Positions 17,450 to 26,996 are shown, counted from the stretch's first letter. The stretch: DNA of 64,000 bases from Rhodococcus sp. CH91 (GCF_022554085.1 NZ_JAKFYR010000006.1:127484-191483); one strand, 5' to 3'. The notes: a model not told the origin generated them from the letters alone. Program-made: numbers and translations.

Positions 17450-18640
17450 CTATGCCGAGCGGACGGGGGCGGGGAGTTCGGCACGGACGCGGTAGCCGCC
17501 ACCCTCGCGGGGGCCGGCGACCGCCCGGCCGCCGTGCAATCGTGCCCGCTCCTCGATCCCGGTCACCCCCTGGCCGCCCGGTCGCGCTTCGACGAGCGCG
17601 GCCGCTCCCCTGCCGTCGTCCACGATCTCGACGACCAGCATCCGGGGCCGCCATTCGAGGCAGACACGAGCATGAGCGCGCGGACCGGCGTGTTTGAGCA
17701 CATTCGTGAGCGACTCCTGCACGATCCGGTAGACGGACAACCCGAATCCATCCGGCACGTCGACGGCGTCGCCCACGACCGAGAGCGACACCTCGAGCCC
17801 ACTCGTGCGCATGTGCTCGACGAGCACCGGAACGTCGTCGACACCGGGTGTCGTGGTGAACTCGCGCGGCGCGTCCTCCCGCAGCACCGACAGCAACGAC
17901 CGCATGTCGGTCAGGGCACGCCTCCCGGTCTCGGCGATGGTGGTCAACGCTCCCGCGGCCGCCTGGGGATTCGCCGCGGCGGCGTAGCGGCCACCATCGG
18001 CCTGGGCGATGATCGCCGTGAGCGAGTGCGCGACGATGTCGTGCATCTCCCGGGCGATGCGGGTGCGTTCCTGGGTCGCGGCCAGCTCGGCCTCCTTGAG
18101 CCGCTCGAGTTCGAGCAGACGGTTCCGCTCGGTGAGCGAGACCATCTCGCGCAGCCTCAGGCCGCGCACCCGGCCGAACGCCCACACCCCGGCGAGGAAG
18201 ACCGCGATGAAGGTCGCGGAGGCGACGGCTTCGAAGGCCGTGCGCCCCTCGTACCCGAAATACCGCACTCCGGCGGCAGCACCCCCGGCAACGGCCGCCA
18301 GGAGGGCCGTGTTGGCAGCCCAGCGCGGCGAATAGGCCGCGAGCGCGTAGACGGCGGCGGGCACGGCGATCGTGACGATCGGCAGCATGTCCGGCAGGAC
18401 CGCCAGGTGCACGTAGGCGGCCGCGGCGACGATCGCACCCGCCGCCACCGGACGGCTCCGGCGCCATGCCAGGGGCACCGTGAGCGCGAGCGTGACGAAC
18501 AGCACCGGAAGGGACCGGTCCTCCGAAAGGCCGAGGACCACCCCGACCAGCACGAGCACGCCGGTGAACATCGCGTCGACCACTCCGCCGTAGGAGCGGG
18601 CCCACCGATTCCAGCGTTCGAGCAGCGGGGTCGTCTGCAC
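17450..18640 (-). CDS. NarL-type sensor histidine kinase (HisKA_3)
   Basis: A 396-residue membrane sensor. The amino half has about five hydrophobic helices (20-38, 45-59, 66-80, 86-103, 136-156) with very short loops, so it probably senses within or at the membrane. A coiled linker (about 162-190) leads to the HisKA_3 box EREMHDIVAHSL-like with His200 and a HATPase_c domain containing VYRIVQESLTNVLKHA and EIVDDGRG, GQGVTGI. GTG start at 18640. It is followed after 9 bases by its cognate regulator and lies 3' of purE-strand genes, 11 bases from the purE stop. Confidence 0.92.
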   Translation of the reverse strand: MQTTPLLERWNRWARSYGGVVDAMFTGVLVLVGVVLGLSEDRSLPVLFVTLALTVPLAWRRSRPVAAGAIVAAAAYVHLAVLPDMLPIVTIAVPAAVYALAAYSPRWAANTALLAAVAGGAAAGVRYFGYEGRTAFEAVASATFIAVFLAGVWAFGRVRGLRLREMVSLTERNRLLELERLKEAELAATQERTRIAREMHDIVAHSLTAIIAQADGGRYAAAANPQAAAGALTTIAETGRRALTDMRSLLSVLREDAPREFTTTPGVDDVPVLVEHMRTSGLEVSLSVVGDAVDVPDGFGLSVYRIVQESLTNVLKHAGPRAHARVCLEWRPRMLVVEIVDDGRGAAALVEARPGGQGVTGIEERARLHGGRAVAGPREGGGYRVRAELPAPVRSA

Positions 18641-18651
18641 GGCGCCGACGA

Positions 18652-19164
18652 TCAGCCGAGCAGCTTCTGCCGCAACGCCTCGTCCTTCTCGAGCACCATC
18701 TGCTCGAGGCCCGCCTGGAACTGCTCCATCCGCTCGCGCAGCGCCGGATCCGACGCGCCGAGGATGCGCGCGGCGAGCAGACCGGCATTACGGGCACCAC
18801 CGATCGAGACGGTGGCCACGGGGACGCCGGCCGGCATCTGCACGATCGACAGCAGCGAATCCATGCCGTCGAGATATTTCAGCGGCACGGGAACACCGAT
18901 CACGGGCAGCGGAGTCGCCGAGGCGACCATGCCCGGCAGGTGGGCGGCACCGCCGGCACCGGCGATGATGACCTTGATGCCCCGGCCCGCGGCCTCCTTC
19001 GCGTAGTCGAGCATCCGCTGCGGCGTGCGGTGCGCCGAGACGACACCCACCTCGAAGCGGATCCCGAACTCCACCAGCGCCTCGGCTGCGGCCTGCATCG
19101 TGGGCCAATCCGAATCGCTTCCCATGATCAGGCCGACCTGTGCACCCTGCGCCACGTCACTCAC
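18652..19164 (-). CDS. purE: N5-carboxyaminoimidazole ribonucleotide mutase PurE
   Basis: A 170-residue class I PurE, converting N5-CAIR to CAIR in de novo purine synthesis. The motif [13 protein letters not shown] at the amino end, VVSAHRTP, and [12 protein letters not shown] are the substrate-binding elements. The GTG at 19164 has GGGAGAAAG upstream and overlaps the purK stop by 8 bases, giving the usual purK-purE coupling. Length is normal. Confidence 0.97.
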   Translation of the reverse strand: MSDVAQGAQVGLIMGSDSDWPTMQAAAEALVEFGIRFEVGVVSAHRTPQRMLDYAKEAAGRGIKVIIAGAGGAAHLPGMVASATPLPVIGVPVPLKYLDGMDSLLSIVQMPAGVPVATVSIGGARNAGLLAARILGASDPALRERMEQFQAGLEQMVLEKDEALRQKLLG

Positions 19165-20371
19165 CGCTTTCTCCCGTGTGTTCGTTCCAACCGTCGGTCC
19201 ACACCGCGTGCGAGAGCCAGTGCGCCGCACGTTCGGCACGTTCGCGCACCGCGGCGACGTAGTCGGGGTCGTCGATCGACCCGGACTGGGCACCGAGCAC
19301 GTTGACGTGCCCGATCTTGCGGTCCTTGCGCTCCCCCTTGCCGTACAGGTGCACGCGCACATCCGGCATCCGGGCGAACAGATGGTGCAGGCGCTCGTCC
19401 ATGCCCATCTCCGGCGCTTCCGGCGCGCCGAGCACGTTGGCCATCACCGTCACCGGGGCGAGGGGGGTGGTGTCGCCGAGCGGGTAGTCGAGGACCGCCC
19501 GCAGATGCTGTTCGAACTGCCCGGTGCGGGCGCCGTCCATTCCCCAGTGGCCCGAGTTGTGCGGGCGCATCGCGAGTTCGTTGACGATCAACTCGCCGGA
19601 GCGCGTCTCGAACAACTCGACCGCCATGACACCGACGACCCCGAGTTCACCCGCGATCCGCAGCGCGAGCTGCTCCGCGGCGGTGGCGACCTCCTCGGGA
19701 AGGTCGGGGGCGGGAGCGATGACGACGGCACACTGCCCGTCACGCTGCACGGTCTCGACGACGGGCCACGACGCGCCCTGACCGAAAGGAGACCGCGCGA
19801 CCATCGCCGACAGTTCCCGCGTCCACTCGACCTTCTCCTCCGCGAGGAGCGGGACGCCGGCGGCGAGCTGCTCGGAGACGACACGCTCGAGCTCGGAGTG
19901 ATCGTCGAGAATCCACACGCCGCGACCGTCGTAACCCCCACGCGCAGCCTTGAGCACGTAGGGATCGCCGAGGGTGCCGAGCGCGGCCCGGGCGTCGTCC
20001 ACCGAGGTGATCTCCGCGAACTTCGGCATGGGGGCACCGAGCTCACCGAGCCGCCTGCGCATCGCGATCTTGTCCTGGGCGTAGATCAGCGCCTGCGGCG
20101 GCGGCAGCACCGCGACACCCTCGCGCTGCAGCACCTCGAGATGTTCGGTCGGCACACCCTCGTGGTCGAAGGTGAGGGCGTGCGCACCGACCGCAGCCCT
20201 GCGGAGGGCGTCGAGATCGTCGTGACTGCCCAGGACCACGTCGGGGCTCACGCGGGCGGCGGGTTCATCCGCGCTGCCCGCGAGCACGCGCAGCGTCTGA
20301 CCGAGCGCGATCGCCGCCTGATGGGTCATCCGCGCGAGTTGTCCTCCGCCGATCATCGTGACGACGGGCAT
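19157..20371 (-). CDS. purK: N5-carboxyaminoimidazole ribonucleotide synthase PurK
   Basis: A 404-residue ATP-grasp enzyme that carboxylates AIR with bicarbonate and ATP, feeding PurE. Seen are IGGGQLARM at the amino end, the ATP-grasp lysine strand [15 protein letters not shown], and [16 protein letters not shown]. The start is uncertain: ATG at 20371 immediately precedes the conserved core but has no clear ribosome site, and in-frame GTGs at 20431 and 20449 would add 20-26 residues, as mycobacterial PurK has a short extension. It is divergent from the GtrA gene. Confidence 0.95.
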   Translation of the reverse strand: MPVVTMIGGGQLARMTHQAAIALGQTLRVLAGSADEPAARVSPDVVLGSHDDLDALRRAAVGAHALTFDHEGVPTEHLEVLQREGVAVLPPPQALIYAQDKIAMRRRLGELGAPMPKFAEITSVDDARAALGTLGDPYVLKAARGGYDGRGVWILDDHSELERVVSEQLAAGVPLLAEEKVEWTRELSAMVARSPFGQGASWPVVETVQRDGQCAVVIAPAPDLPEEVATAAEQLALRIAGELGVVGVMAVELFETRSGELIVNELAMRPHNSGHWGMDGARTGQFEQHLRAVLDYPLGDTTPLAPVTVMANVLGAPEAPEMGMDERLHHLFARMPDVRVHLYGKGERKDRKIGHVNVLGAQSGSIDDPDYVAAVRERAERAAHWLSHAVWTDGWNEHTGESGE

Positions 20372-20572
20372 ACCGGCGCCCGGAGCGCGGGGGGTATCGG
20401 ATCGGGGGGACGAATCAGGTCTGCCTGTCACGGCTGTCCATGTTGTCACAGCACGTCGTGACCCCTCCCGTGCGCTCCCCTCCCGGTGCAGGGCAGGGGC
20501 GCCGCGATTGCGCACGAATGTGTGAATGCCGACAAAGGGGGTCGGATTTCGGAAATTAACCTCACCGTTTCG

Positions 20573-20578
20573 TAGACT
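20573..20578 (+). promoter_or_regulatory. -10 box of the GtrA gene, leaderless start
   Basis: TAGACT ends 7 bases before GTG 20586. That spacing places the transcription start on the start codon, favouring the short GtrA form over an upstream ATG at 20526. Confidence 0.5.
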
Positions 20579-20585
20579 TCTCCGA

Positions 20586-21119
20586 GTGTCGTTCGTCGAT
20601 GAAGCGTTGAGCAGAATTCCGCAGCCGTTCCGAGGGCTGTTGCTCCGGCATCGCGAATTGGTGAAGTTCGCCATCGTCGGTGGCACGACGTTCCTGATCG
20701 ACTCGACGATCTTCTACACGCTCAAACTCACCGTGCTCGCCGAGAAGCCCGTGACGGCGAAGATCATCGCGGGCGTCATCGCGGTGATCTGCTCGTACAT
20801 CCTCAACCGCGAATGGTCGTTCCGGAACCGGGGCGGCCGCGAGCGTACCCACGAGGCGTTCCTGTTCTTCTTCGTCAGCGGCATCGGGGTGGTGCTGTCG
20901 TTCATCCCCCTGTGGATCTCGAGTTACGTCTTCGATCTGCGCGTGCCGGAGGTCAGTCTCGCGACGGAGAACATCGCCGACTTCGTCAGCGCGTACATCA
21001 TCGGCAATCTGCTGCAGATGGTCTTCCGGTTCTACTGCTTCCGGAAGTTCGTCTTCCCCGAGGACATGACGCCCGACGACCCCGTGGGCGAGCCCACAGA
21101 GCAACTCGGACGGCCCTGA
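20586..21119 (+). CDS. GtrA-like membrane protein
   Basis: A 177-residue membrane protein of the GtrA/DPMS family with four predicted helices: FAIVGGTTFLIDSTIFYTL, IIAGVIAVICSYILN, FLFFFVSGIGVVLSFIPLWI and ADFVSAYIIGNLLQMVF. Members help flip lipid-linked sugars or associate with glycosyltransferases in envelope polysaccharide synthesis. The motif NREWSFR after helix 2 and a carboxy-terminal RFYCFRKFVF are typical. The start is set by the -10 position and by similarity to Rv3277. It converges on a sensor kinase gene with a 9-base gap. Confidence 0.88.
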   Translation: MSFVDEALSRIPQPFRGLLLRHRELVKFAIVGGTTFLIDSTIFYTLKLTVLAEKPVTAKIIAGVIAVICSYILNREWSFRNRGGRERTHEAFLFFFVSGIGVVLSFIPLWISSYVFDLRVPEVSLATENIADFVSAYIIGNLLQMVFRFYCFRKFVFPEDMTPDDPVGEPTEQLGRP

Positions 21120-21128
21120 GCCGGCGCT

Positions 21129-22436
21129 CTACCGCGGCTCGCGTGCCTGGCTGCGCGAATACCCGTCCCGATCACGCGGGGCCCCGAGGAACAGAGCGAA
21201 CAGTGCAGGCCTGCGCCGTTGCAGTTCGAGCCGGCCCCCGTCGGCCTCGGCGAGGGCACGGGCCAGTGCCAGTCCCACACCCGTCGACCCGCCCCCGGAG
21301 AAGCCGCGGTCGAAGATGTACGGAGCGAGCTCGTCGCTGACGCCCTCCCCCTCGTCGGAGACCTCGACGCAGACGATGACGTCACCGCGCGTCGCGACCT
21401 GCCGCACCGAGACGGTGCACGTGCCCCCGCCGTGGACGAGCGCGTTGTCCACGAGCACGGCAACGGCCTCGCGCAGGCGGGAGCCCGTCACCGCAGACCG
21501 CAGCGACGGGTCTCCGCGCAGCACGAGTTCCCGCCCGGCCTCCTCGTAGGGCCCACGCCAGTCGGCGATCACGCCGGTGAGTTCGCCGACCACCGAGACC
21601 TCCGTGCGCTGATCGGCACCGCTGTCGCGGGACTGGCGGACCAGCCCGTCGATCGCGGTGGTGAGCCGGTCCACCTGCGCCATCGCCGCTTCGGCCTCCT
21701 CCACGACGGCCGGATCGTCGTGGGTCGACAATTCGTCCAGGCGCAGACGGATCGCGGTCACCCGGGAGCGGAGCTGGTGCGAGACGTCCCCGACGAGGGT
21801 GTGTTCGCGCTGCAGGCGGTGGGAGATCTCGACGGCCGCCGCATCCAGCACATCCGACACGCGGTCGAGTTCGGGGATACCGTGCCGCCGGGCCACCGGA
21901 CGGAAATCCCCTTCGGCCAGGCGGGCCGCCCGGTTCGCCACATCGCGCAGGGGGTCCGCGAGCCGTCGGGCGGTCGCCACCGCCACCAGCGCGCCCGCCG
22001 CGACGGACAGCAGCACCAGCAGGCTCACCGCGGCGAGCACCTGTTGCTGCAGGCTGCGCATGCTCTCCGACGGGACCTCGATCAGCAATGAGCCGGACGT
22101 CCCCATCGACAACGACTCGACGATCGACGCCCCGAGAACCGGCGTGCCGATGTCCAGGCGGGCCGCGACGTTCTCGGGTGTCGGGTAGACCACGACGACC
22201 CGGCCGTCCCGGGGAACGAGCAGTCGCAGCGAACTCGTGTCGAGCCCGCCGACGACGAAGCCGTCGGTTCCCTCCTGCGCGATGATCTCGTCGGCCATGC
22301 GTTCGAGCCGGGTCTGCAGGTCGCGCCGGGCCGTGTCCTCGACGAACAGGAAGGCCGTGTAGGCCAGCGGGACACCGAGCAACAACGCGACGAGCAGCAC
22401 GGTCGCCAGGACGGCGTTGAGGATTCGGCTGCGCAC
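21129..22436 (-). CDS. OmpR-type sensor histidine kinase
   Basis: A 435-residue sensor kinase. A first membrane helix (about 9-31), an extracytoplasmic sensor domain of about 105 residues, and a second helix (about 133-155) lead into a HAMP linker, then the HisKA box VGDVSHQLRSRV with His220 and HATPase_c motifs (LVDNALVHGGG, VSDEGEGV, GVGLALARALAEADGG). The GTG start at 22436 gives an amino-terminal helix as expected. It lies 10 bases after its cognate regulator gene. The signal is unknown. Confidence 0.92.
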   Translation of the reverse strand: MRSRILNAVLATVLLVALLLGVPLAYTAFLFVEDTARRDLQTRLERMADEIIAQEGTDGFVVGGLDTSSLRLLVPRDGRVVVVYPTPENVAARLDIGTPVLGASIVESLSMGTSGSLLIEVPSESMRSLQQQVLAAVSLLVLLSVAAGALVAVATARRLADPLRDVANRAARLAEGDFRPVARRHGIPELDRVSDVLDAAAVEISHRLQREHTLVGDVSHQLRSRVTAIRLRLDELSTHDDPAVVEEAEAAMAQVDRLTTAIDGLVRQSRDSGADQRTEVSVVGELTGVIADWRGPYEEAGRELVLRGDPSLRSAVTGSRLREAVAVLVDNALVHGGGTCTVSVRQVATRGDVIVCVEVSDEGEGVSDELAPYIFDRGFSGGGSTGVGLALARALAEADGGRLELQRRRPALFALFLGAPRDRDGYSRSQAREPR

Positions 22437-22446
22437 GCCGGAGACG

Positions 22447-23130
22447 CTAGTCGGTGTTCAGCCGGAAACCGACGCCGCGTACCGTCGCGATCCGGCGCTC
22501 CCCGGCCGGGCCCTCGTCACCGATCTTGCGGCGCAACCACGACATGTGCATGTCGAGGGTCTTCGAACCACGCAGGTCGGCGTCGCCCCAGACCTCGTCG
22601 AGGATGGCGTCACGGGAGACGACCTGACCGGCGTGCTCGAGCAGCACCCGCAGCAGCTCGTACTCCTTGTTGGCCAGGATGACCTCGGAGCCGTCCACGA
22701 GCACCCGGCGCGCGGCGCGTTCGAGCCGGATACCGGCGACCTCCACGATGTCGTCGTTCTCCGGACCGCCGCGACGGCGCAGCAGCGCACGCACCCGCGC
22801 CATGAGCTCGGCGAGCCGGAACGGCTTGCCGACATAGTCGTCGGCGCCTGCGTCGAGACCGACGACGAAGTCCACCTCGTCGGTGCGAGCGGTGAGCATG
22901 AGCACGGCCAGATCGGACCGGCTCGCGCGGATCTGGCGGCACACCTCGAGTCCGTCCATCCCCGGAAGGCCGAGGTCGAGGATGAGCAGTTCGAATCTGC
23001 CCGACAGTGCCTGTTCGAGAGCCTCCGGACCGTTGTCCGCGACCGTCACGTCGTAACCTTCGCGTCCCAGCGCGCGGGACAGCGGTGCAGCGATGGCGTC
23101 GTCGTCTTCGGCGAGTAGAACGGCAGTCAC
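22447..23130 (-). CDS. OmpR/PhoB-family response regulator
   Basis: A 227-residue regulator with receiver motifs AEDDDA, phosphoacceptor Asp52 (LILDLGLPG), Thr in MLTART and Lys in YVGKPF. The winged-helix carboxy domain has NKEYELLRVLLEHAG and GSKTLDMHMSWLRRKIGD with RGVGFRL. I use GTG at 23130; a TTG one codon earlier is also open. It is cotranscribed with the following kinase. From memory this pair is not part of the M. tuberculosis order at this place, so it is an insertion or a loss there. Confidence 0.93.
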   Translation of the reverse strand: MTAVLLAEDDDAIAAPLSRALGREGYDVTVADNGPEALEQALSGRFELLILDLGLPGMDGLEVCRQIRASRSDLAVLMLTARTDEVDFVVGLDAGADDYVGKPFRLAELMARVRALLRRRGGPENDDIVEVAGIRLERAARRVLVDGSEVILANKEYELLRVLLEHAGQVVSRDAILDEVWGDADLRGSKTLDMHMSWLRRKIGDEGPAGERRIATVRGVGFRLNTD

Positions 23131-23205
23131 CAACCCAGCGTACGGATCGGGGTGCGCTTTGTCGGGATTACGGAGCGGCTCGTGTCGTCGGCGAAATGCT
23201 CGCCG

Positions 23206-23769
23206 TCACCACGACTCGCGGTGATCGTGCTCGTCCCGGCGGTACCGGGCCGTGGACCCGTCACCCGGACGCGGATCGTGTGCGTCGAAGGCCTGCCGGT
23301 ACAGCAGGGCGTGAACCTGCTGTACATCGGGAATGTCGTCGAACTCGATCGGATCGTCGGCTGCCGAGACGACGACGAGCGTGCCGGTCCGCAGCATGCG
23401 GTCGAGGAGACCGTGCCGGAACTGGACGTTGCTGATGCGGCCCATCGGGATGTCGATACCGGTGTGGGTCAGGACGCCGGTCCGGACGAGGATGCGCCGG
23501 TCGGTGACGATGAAGTGCGTGGTGAGCCAGCCGACGAACGGGGGGACGCACCGCCATCCGACGATACCGAGCCAGAGCGCCGCCACGGCGAGACCGCTGA
23601 CGGTGGCCGCCGCCCCATCGAGCCGCGCCTGGACCGTCCCGAGCAGAAAGCCCGCGATCGTGGTCGCCACGAGAAGGATCGTCACCGGAAGCACGAGCGA
23701 CTTCCAGTGCGGATGCCGGTGCAACAGCAGCTCTTCCTGGGGTGCGAGAGCGTCCTCGGGGTATCCCAT
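23206..23769 (-). CDS. PH-domain (bPH2/DUF304) membrane protein
   Basis: A 187-residue protein with two membrane helices (about 28-47 and 57-79), a short linker and a bacterial PH domain with the strand motif THFIVTDRRILVRTGVLTHTGIDIPMGRISNVQF, shown here only to locate it near residues 85-119. The extreme amino end MGYPEDALAPQEELLLHRHPHWK is conserved in the Rv3278c family beside birA. Function unknown; such proteins often scaffold at the membrane. ATG at 23769 was chosen by family match; GTG 23778 is the alternative. Confidence 0.85.
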   Translation of the reverse strand: MGYPEDALAPQEELLLHRHPHWKSLVLPVTILLVATTIAGFLLGTVQARLDGAAATVSGLAVAALWLGIVGWRCVPPFVGWLTTHFIVTDRRILVRTGVLTHTGIDIPMGRISNVQFRHGLLDRMLRTGTLVVVSAADDPIEFDDIPDVQQVHALLYRQAFDAHDPRPGDGSTARYRRDEHDHRESW

Positions 23770-23851
23770 ACTGCTCACGATGGCATACCGGTCCGGCCTC
23801 GCAGCGCCCTGCTCGGCGGTGACCGCACGAGGCCCGGCGCTCCCCGGTGGA

Positions 23852-24697
23852 TCAGGCCGGGCGCAGATGCGTGATGTCTCCCGCCGCGACCGCCACGATG
23901 TCTCCCCCGTCGTCGGGACGGATCACGATCCGGCCCTGGTCGTCGACATCGACGGCGACGCCGTGCAGTTCGGTGTCCCCGGGCAGGATCGCGCGCACGC
24001 GCTGCCCGATCGTGCTGCAGCGTTCGCGATACGCCGAGGCCAGGGCTGCGGTGTCCCATCCCGCGCGCGCCCATGCCCGGATCCGCTCGCCGAGCTGTTC
24101 GAGCAGAACCTGCGCGATCCGGCTGCGGTCGAGGTCACCCGCATTCTCGAGCAGCAACGACGTCGCGGTGGGCACGGGCAGTTCGCCGTCGTCGAGGCTG
24201 ACGTTGATGCCGATCCCGGCGACGACCACGGGCACCGGCGTGGTACCCGCGACCTCGACGAGGATCCCGGCGAGCTTGCGCCCGTCGACGAGGACGTCGT
24301 TGGGCCATTTCAGCTGCGCCGGGAGGTCGGCGACCGAGCGTACGGCGTCGACCGTGGCGATTCCGCACAGCAACGGCAGCCATCCGAGGTTCTGCAGAGG
24401 GCACTCGGGCAGGCGCACCAGGACCGACACGATGACCTGTGCTGCGGGCACTCCGTTCCAGGTGCGCGAGTGCCGGCCGCGGCCGCCGTGCTGGAACTCC
24501 GCGAGCAGCACGCGGCGGTCCTCGCCGGTCGCGGCGACCGCGAGCAGGTCGGCATTGGTGGAGGCGGTCTCGGCGACGACGTCGAGGCGGGTATAGAAGC
24601 CGTCCTGCTCGGCGCCGACGAGGGCGCGGCGCAGGGCCGCCTCGTCCAGCGGAGCACGGAGGGAGGAGACGTCGGTCGAGGGCCGGTCGGATGCCAT
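23852..24697 (-). CDS. birA: biotin-protein ligase BirA, class I
   Basis: A 281-residue biotin ligase that forms biotinyl-AMP and biotinylates the carrier lysine of acyl-CoA carboxylase alpha subunits such as AccA3 (Lys562). The biotin/ATP loop GRGRHSRTW, KWPNDV and GILVEV are present, with a short SH3-like carboxy domain. There is no amino-terminal helix-turn-helix, so unlike the E. coli enzyme it cannot act as the biotin repressor. ATG 24697 is chosen since TAGTCT ends 6 bases upstream (leaderless); a GTG at 24703 abuts that box. It is divergent from accD5. Confidence 0.95.
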   Translation of the reverse strand: MASDRPSTDVSSLRAPLDEAALRRALVGAEQDGFYTRLDVVAETASTNADLLAVAATGEDRRVLLAEFQHGGRGRHSRTWNGVPAAQVIVSVLVRLPECPLQNLGWLPLLCGIATVDAVRSVADLPAQLKWPNDVLVDGRKLAGILVEVAGTTPVPVVVAGIGINVSLDDGELPVPTATSLLLENAGDLDRSRIAQVLLEQLGERIRAWARAGWDTAALASAYRERCSTIGQRVRAILPGDTELHGVAVDVDDQGRIVIRPDDGGDIVAVAAGDITHLRPA

Positions 24698-24705
24698 GTG
24701 CACAG

Positions 24706-24711
24706 ACTAGG
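24706..24711 (-). promoter_or_regulatory. -10 box of birA, leaderless start
   Basis: TAGTCT on the minus strand ends about 8 bases before the A of ATG 24697, so transcription should start on or next to the codon. The CTACC-N4-GGTAG palindrome lies directly upstream, over the -35 region. Confidence 0.5.
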
Positions 24712-24726
24712 ACGGCCCCGCACCAC

Positions 24727-24740
24727 CTACCCGCCGGTAG
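24727..24740. promoter_or_regulatory. CTACC-N4-GGTAG palindrome in birA/accD5 promoter region
   Basis: A 14-base inverted repeat with arms CTACC and GGTAG around CGCC. It lies about 30-43 bases upstream of the birA start (over the -35 region of that leaderless promoter) and 75-88 bases upstream of accD5. The same arms, spacer length and left flank (CCAC before TACC) recur upstream of accA3 at 30882-30895. The form suits a TetR-family operator. Confidence 0.5.
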
Positions 24741-24800
24741 CTTCGGTTCAATGATCAACCTGATCGGGACCTGGGTGCGGCACCCTTGTATGACGATCGC

Positions 24801-24806
24801 TAAGCT
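24801..24806 (+). promoter_or_regulatory. -10 box of accD5, leaderless start
   Basis: TAAGCT ends 8 bases before ATG 24815, with no Shine-Dalgarno between them. Confidence 0.45.
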
Positions 24807-24814
24807 GACTGGCC

Positions 24815-26455
24815 ATGACCACTGTCCAGGAGCCGTCCGCGCCCGAGGCGGCGAGTACGCCCGATATCCACACCACCGCCGGCAAGCTGGCCGACCTGCG
24901 CAACCGTCAGGCACAGGCTCAGGTCCCGGTCGGTGAGGCCGCAGTCGAGAAGGTTCACGCCAAGGGCAAGCTGACCGCTCGCGAGCGCATCCACGCGCTC
25001 CTCGACGAGGGTTCGTTCGTCGAGCTCGACGCCCTCGCGCGCCACCGCAGCACCAACTTCGGCCTCGCCGACAACCGTCCGCTCGGCGACGGTGTCGTCA
25101 CCGGATACGGCACGATCGACGGTCGCGACGTGTGCGTCTTCTCGCAGGACGCCACCGTCTTCGGCGGAAGCCTCGGTGAGGTCTACGGCGAGAAGATCGT
25201 CAAGGTCATGGATCTGGCACTGAAGACCGGGCGCCCCCTCATCGGCATCAACGAGGGTGCCGGCGCCCGCATCCAGGAGGGCGTCGTCTCCCTGGGGCTC
25301 TACGGCGAGATCTTCCACCGCAACGTGCAGGCCTCCGGCGTGATCCCGCAGATCTCGCTCATCATGGGCCCCGCCGCCGGCGGGCACGTCTACTCCCCCG
25401 CACTCACCGACTTCGTCGTGATGGTCGATCAGACCAGCCAGATGTTCGTCACCGGCCCCGACGTCATCAAGACGGTCACCGGCGAGGACGTCACGATGGA
25501 GGATCTCGGCGGCGCCCACACCCACATGGTCAAGTCGGGTGTCGCGCACTACGTCGCCGACGGCGAGCAGGACGCCCTGGACTACGTCAAGGACCTCCTG
25601 TCGTACCTGCCGAGCAACAACCAGGCCGCCGCTCCCCGCCTGGCTCCGAGCGATCCGGTCGTCGGTTCCATCGAGGACTCCCTCACCCCCGAGGACATCG
25701 AACTCGACACGATCATCCCGGATTCGCCGAACCAGCCGTACGACATGCACGAGGTCATCCGTCGTCTGCTCGACGACGACGAGTTCCTCGAGGTGCAGGC
25801 GGAGCGGGCGAAGAACATCATCATCGGCTTCGGACGCATCGACGGCCGCAGCGTCGGCATCGTCGCCAACCAGCCGACCCAGTTCGCCGGTTGCCTCGAC
25901 ATCGACGCCTCCGAGAAGGCCGCTCGCTTCGTGCGCACGTGCGACGCCTTCAACGTGCCGATCCTGACCCTGGTCGACGTCCCCGGCTTCCTGCCCGGCA
26001 CCGAACAGGAGTACAACGGCATCATCCGTCGCGGCGCGAAGCTCCTCTACGCCTACGGCGAGGCGACCGTCGGAAAGATCACCGTCATCACCCGCAAGGC
26101 CTACGGCGGCGCTTACGACGTCATGGGTTCCAAGCACATGGGTGCCGACGTCAACCTCGCGTGGCCGACGGCTCAGATCGCCGTCATGGGTGCCTCCGGC
26201 GCAGTCGGGTTCGTCTACCGCAAGCGCCTGCTCGAGGCCGCGAAGAACGGCCAGGACGTCGACGCGTTGCGCCTCGAACTGCAGAACGAGTACGAGGACA
26301 CGCTCGTGAACCCGTACGTCGCCGCAGAACGCGGTTACGTCGACGCGGTGATCCCGCCGTCGCACACGCGCGGTCAGATCGTCTCGGCACTGCGCCTGCT
26401 CGAGCGGAAGATGGTTTCGCTCCCGCCGAAGAAGCATGGAAACATTCCGCTGTGA
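24815..26455 (+). CDS. accD5: acyl-CoA carboxylase beta subunit AccD5
   Basis: A 546-residue carboxyltransferase that moves CO2 from biotin on AccA3 to propionyl-CoA (and acetyl-CoA), giving methylmalonyl-CoA for methyl-branched and mycolic lipids. Both crotonase-like halves are complete: [10 protein letters not shown] and [16 protein letters not shown] in the first, and [21 protein letters not shown] and [13 protein letters not shown] in the second, the latter two being the oxyanion segments. Very high conservation with Rv3280. The likely leaderless ATG is at 24815. It is followed by accE5 (epsilon) after 214 bases. Confidence 0.97.
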   Translation: MTTVQEPSAPEAASTPDIHTTAGKLADLRNRQAQAQVPVGEAAVEKVHAKGKLTARERIHALLDEGSFVELDALARHRSTNFGLADNRPLGDGVVTGYGTIDGRDVCVFSQDATVFGGSLGEVYGEKIVKVMDLALKTGRPLIGINEGAGARIQEGVVSLGLYGEIFHRNVQASGVIPQISLIMGPAAGGHVYSPALTDFVVMVDQTSQMFVTGPDVIKTVTGEDVTMEDLGGAHTHMVKSGVAHYVADGEQDALDYVKDLLSYLPSNNQAAAPRLAPSDPVVGSIEDSLTPEDIELDTIIPDSPNQPYDMHEVIRRLLDDDEFLEVQAERAKNIIIGFGRIDGRSVGIVANQPTQFAGCLDIDASEKAARFVRTCDAFNVPILTLVDVPGFLPGTEQEYNGIIRRGAKLLYAYGEATVGKITVITRKAYGGAYDVMGSKHMGADVNLAWPTAQIAVMGASGAVGFVYRKRLLEAAKNGQDVDALRLELQNEYEDTLVNPYVAAERGYVDAVIPPSHTRGQIVSALRLLERKMVSLPPKKHGNIPL

Positions 26456-26610
26456 CGTTCGGCGGTGCGTCCGGGCCGCGGCTCGCCGGTGAATCCGGCG
26501 GGCCGCGCCCCGGGCCGCCCCGCGACCGGAAGGCCCGGATCGCATCGCGACCGGCAACACGGCGTAGCACGTCGCCGACGGCGTGCGATGGACCCGAGAG
26601 AGGGATCGAC

Positions 26611-26673
26611 ATGACAGCGACCCGGTGGGCATACGATGCCCGGGTGGACGCGTATCCGGGGGGTGCCCTGTGA
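26611..26673 (+). CDS. possible 20-codon leader ORF upstream of accE5
   Basis: An ATG at 26611 with a good GAGAGAGGG site reads MTATRWAYDARVDAYPGGAL and stops at 26671-26673, where TGA overlaps the accE5 GTG (GTGA). Its first codons, ATGACAGCGAC, nearly repeat those of accE5 (GTGACAGCGAC). It could drive accE5 translation by coupling, or simply be the original start region. It has no recognisable homology. Confidence 0.35.
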   Translation: MTATRWAYDARVDAYPGGAL

Positions 26674-26996
26674 CAGCGACGGCAGAGGACAAGATCATCA
26701 CCGAACTCGAGGCCGACGACCGGTCCTCCACGGTCGAGGCTTCGGCCGCCGAACCGGCGACCGCGTCCGCCGAGGAGACCGCCGAGGCCTCCGAGACCGC
26801 CGCCGCGGTCCGCGTCGTCAAGGGCAACCCGAGCGACGAGGACATCGCCGCTCTCGTCACCGTTCTCGCCGCTGCCGCCGCATCGGCAGGGGACGAACCG
26901 ATCGATACCAGGCCTCCCGAGACCTGGGGTGACCCGGCGCGGATGCACCGCCAGTGGGCGCCGTTCTCGCCGTATTCGTACCCGAATCGCGGCTGA
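26670..26996 (+). CDS. accE5: acyl-CoA carboxylase epsilon subunit AccE5
   Basis: A 108-residue epsilon subunit. A low-complexity Ala/Glu-rich amino end (about 1-46) precedes the conserved core VRVVKGNPSDEDIAALVTVL and a carboxy end WGDPARMHRQW, as in AccE proteins that link AccA and AccD5 and raise activity. Shorter than the 177-residue mycobacterial protein. GTG start at 26670, preceded by GGGGGG and coupled to a small upstream ORF. maf follows after one base. Confidence 0.85.
   Translation: MTATAEDKIITELEADDRSSTVEASAAEPATASAEETAEASETAAAVRVVKGNPSDEDIAALVTVLAAAAASAGDEPIDTRPPETWGDPARMHRQWAPFSPYSYPNRG

Noticed and set aside
20431-20449. Longer PurK starts at GTG 20431 or 20449
   Set aside because: No ribosome site or -10 spacing supports them over ATG 20371, though a short extension is possible.
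24727-24740. The acc/birA palindrome as a BioQ biotin operator
   Set aside because: BioQ sites I know of are TGAAC/GTTCA-type palindromes; CTACC-N4-GGTAG does not match.
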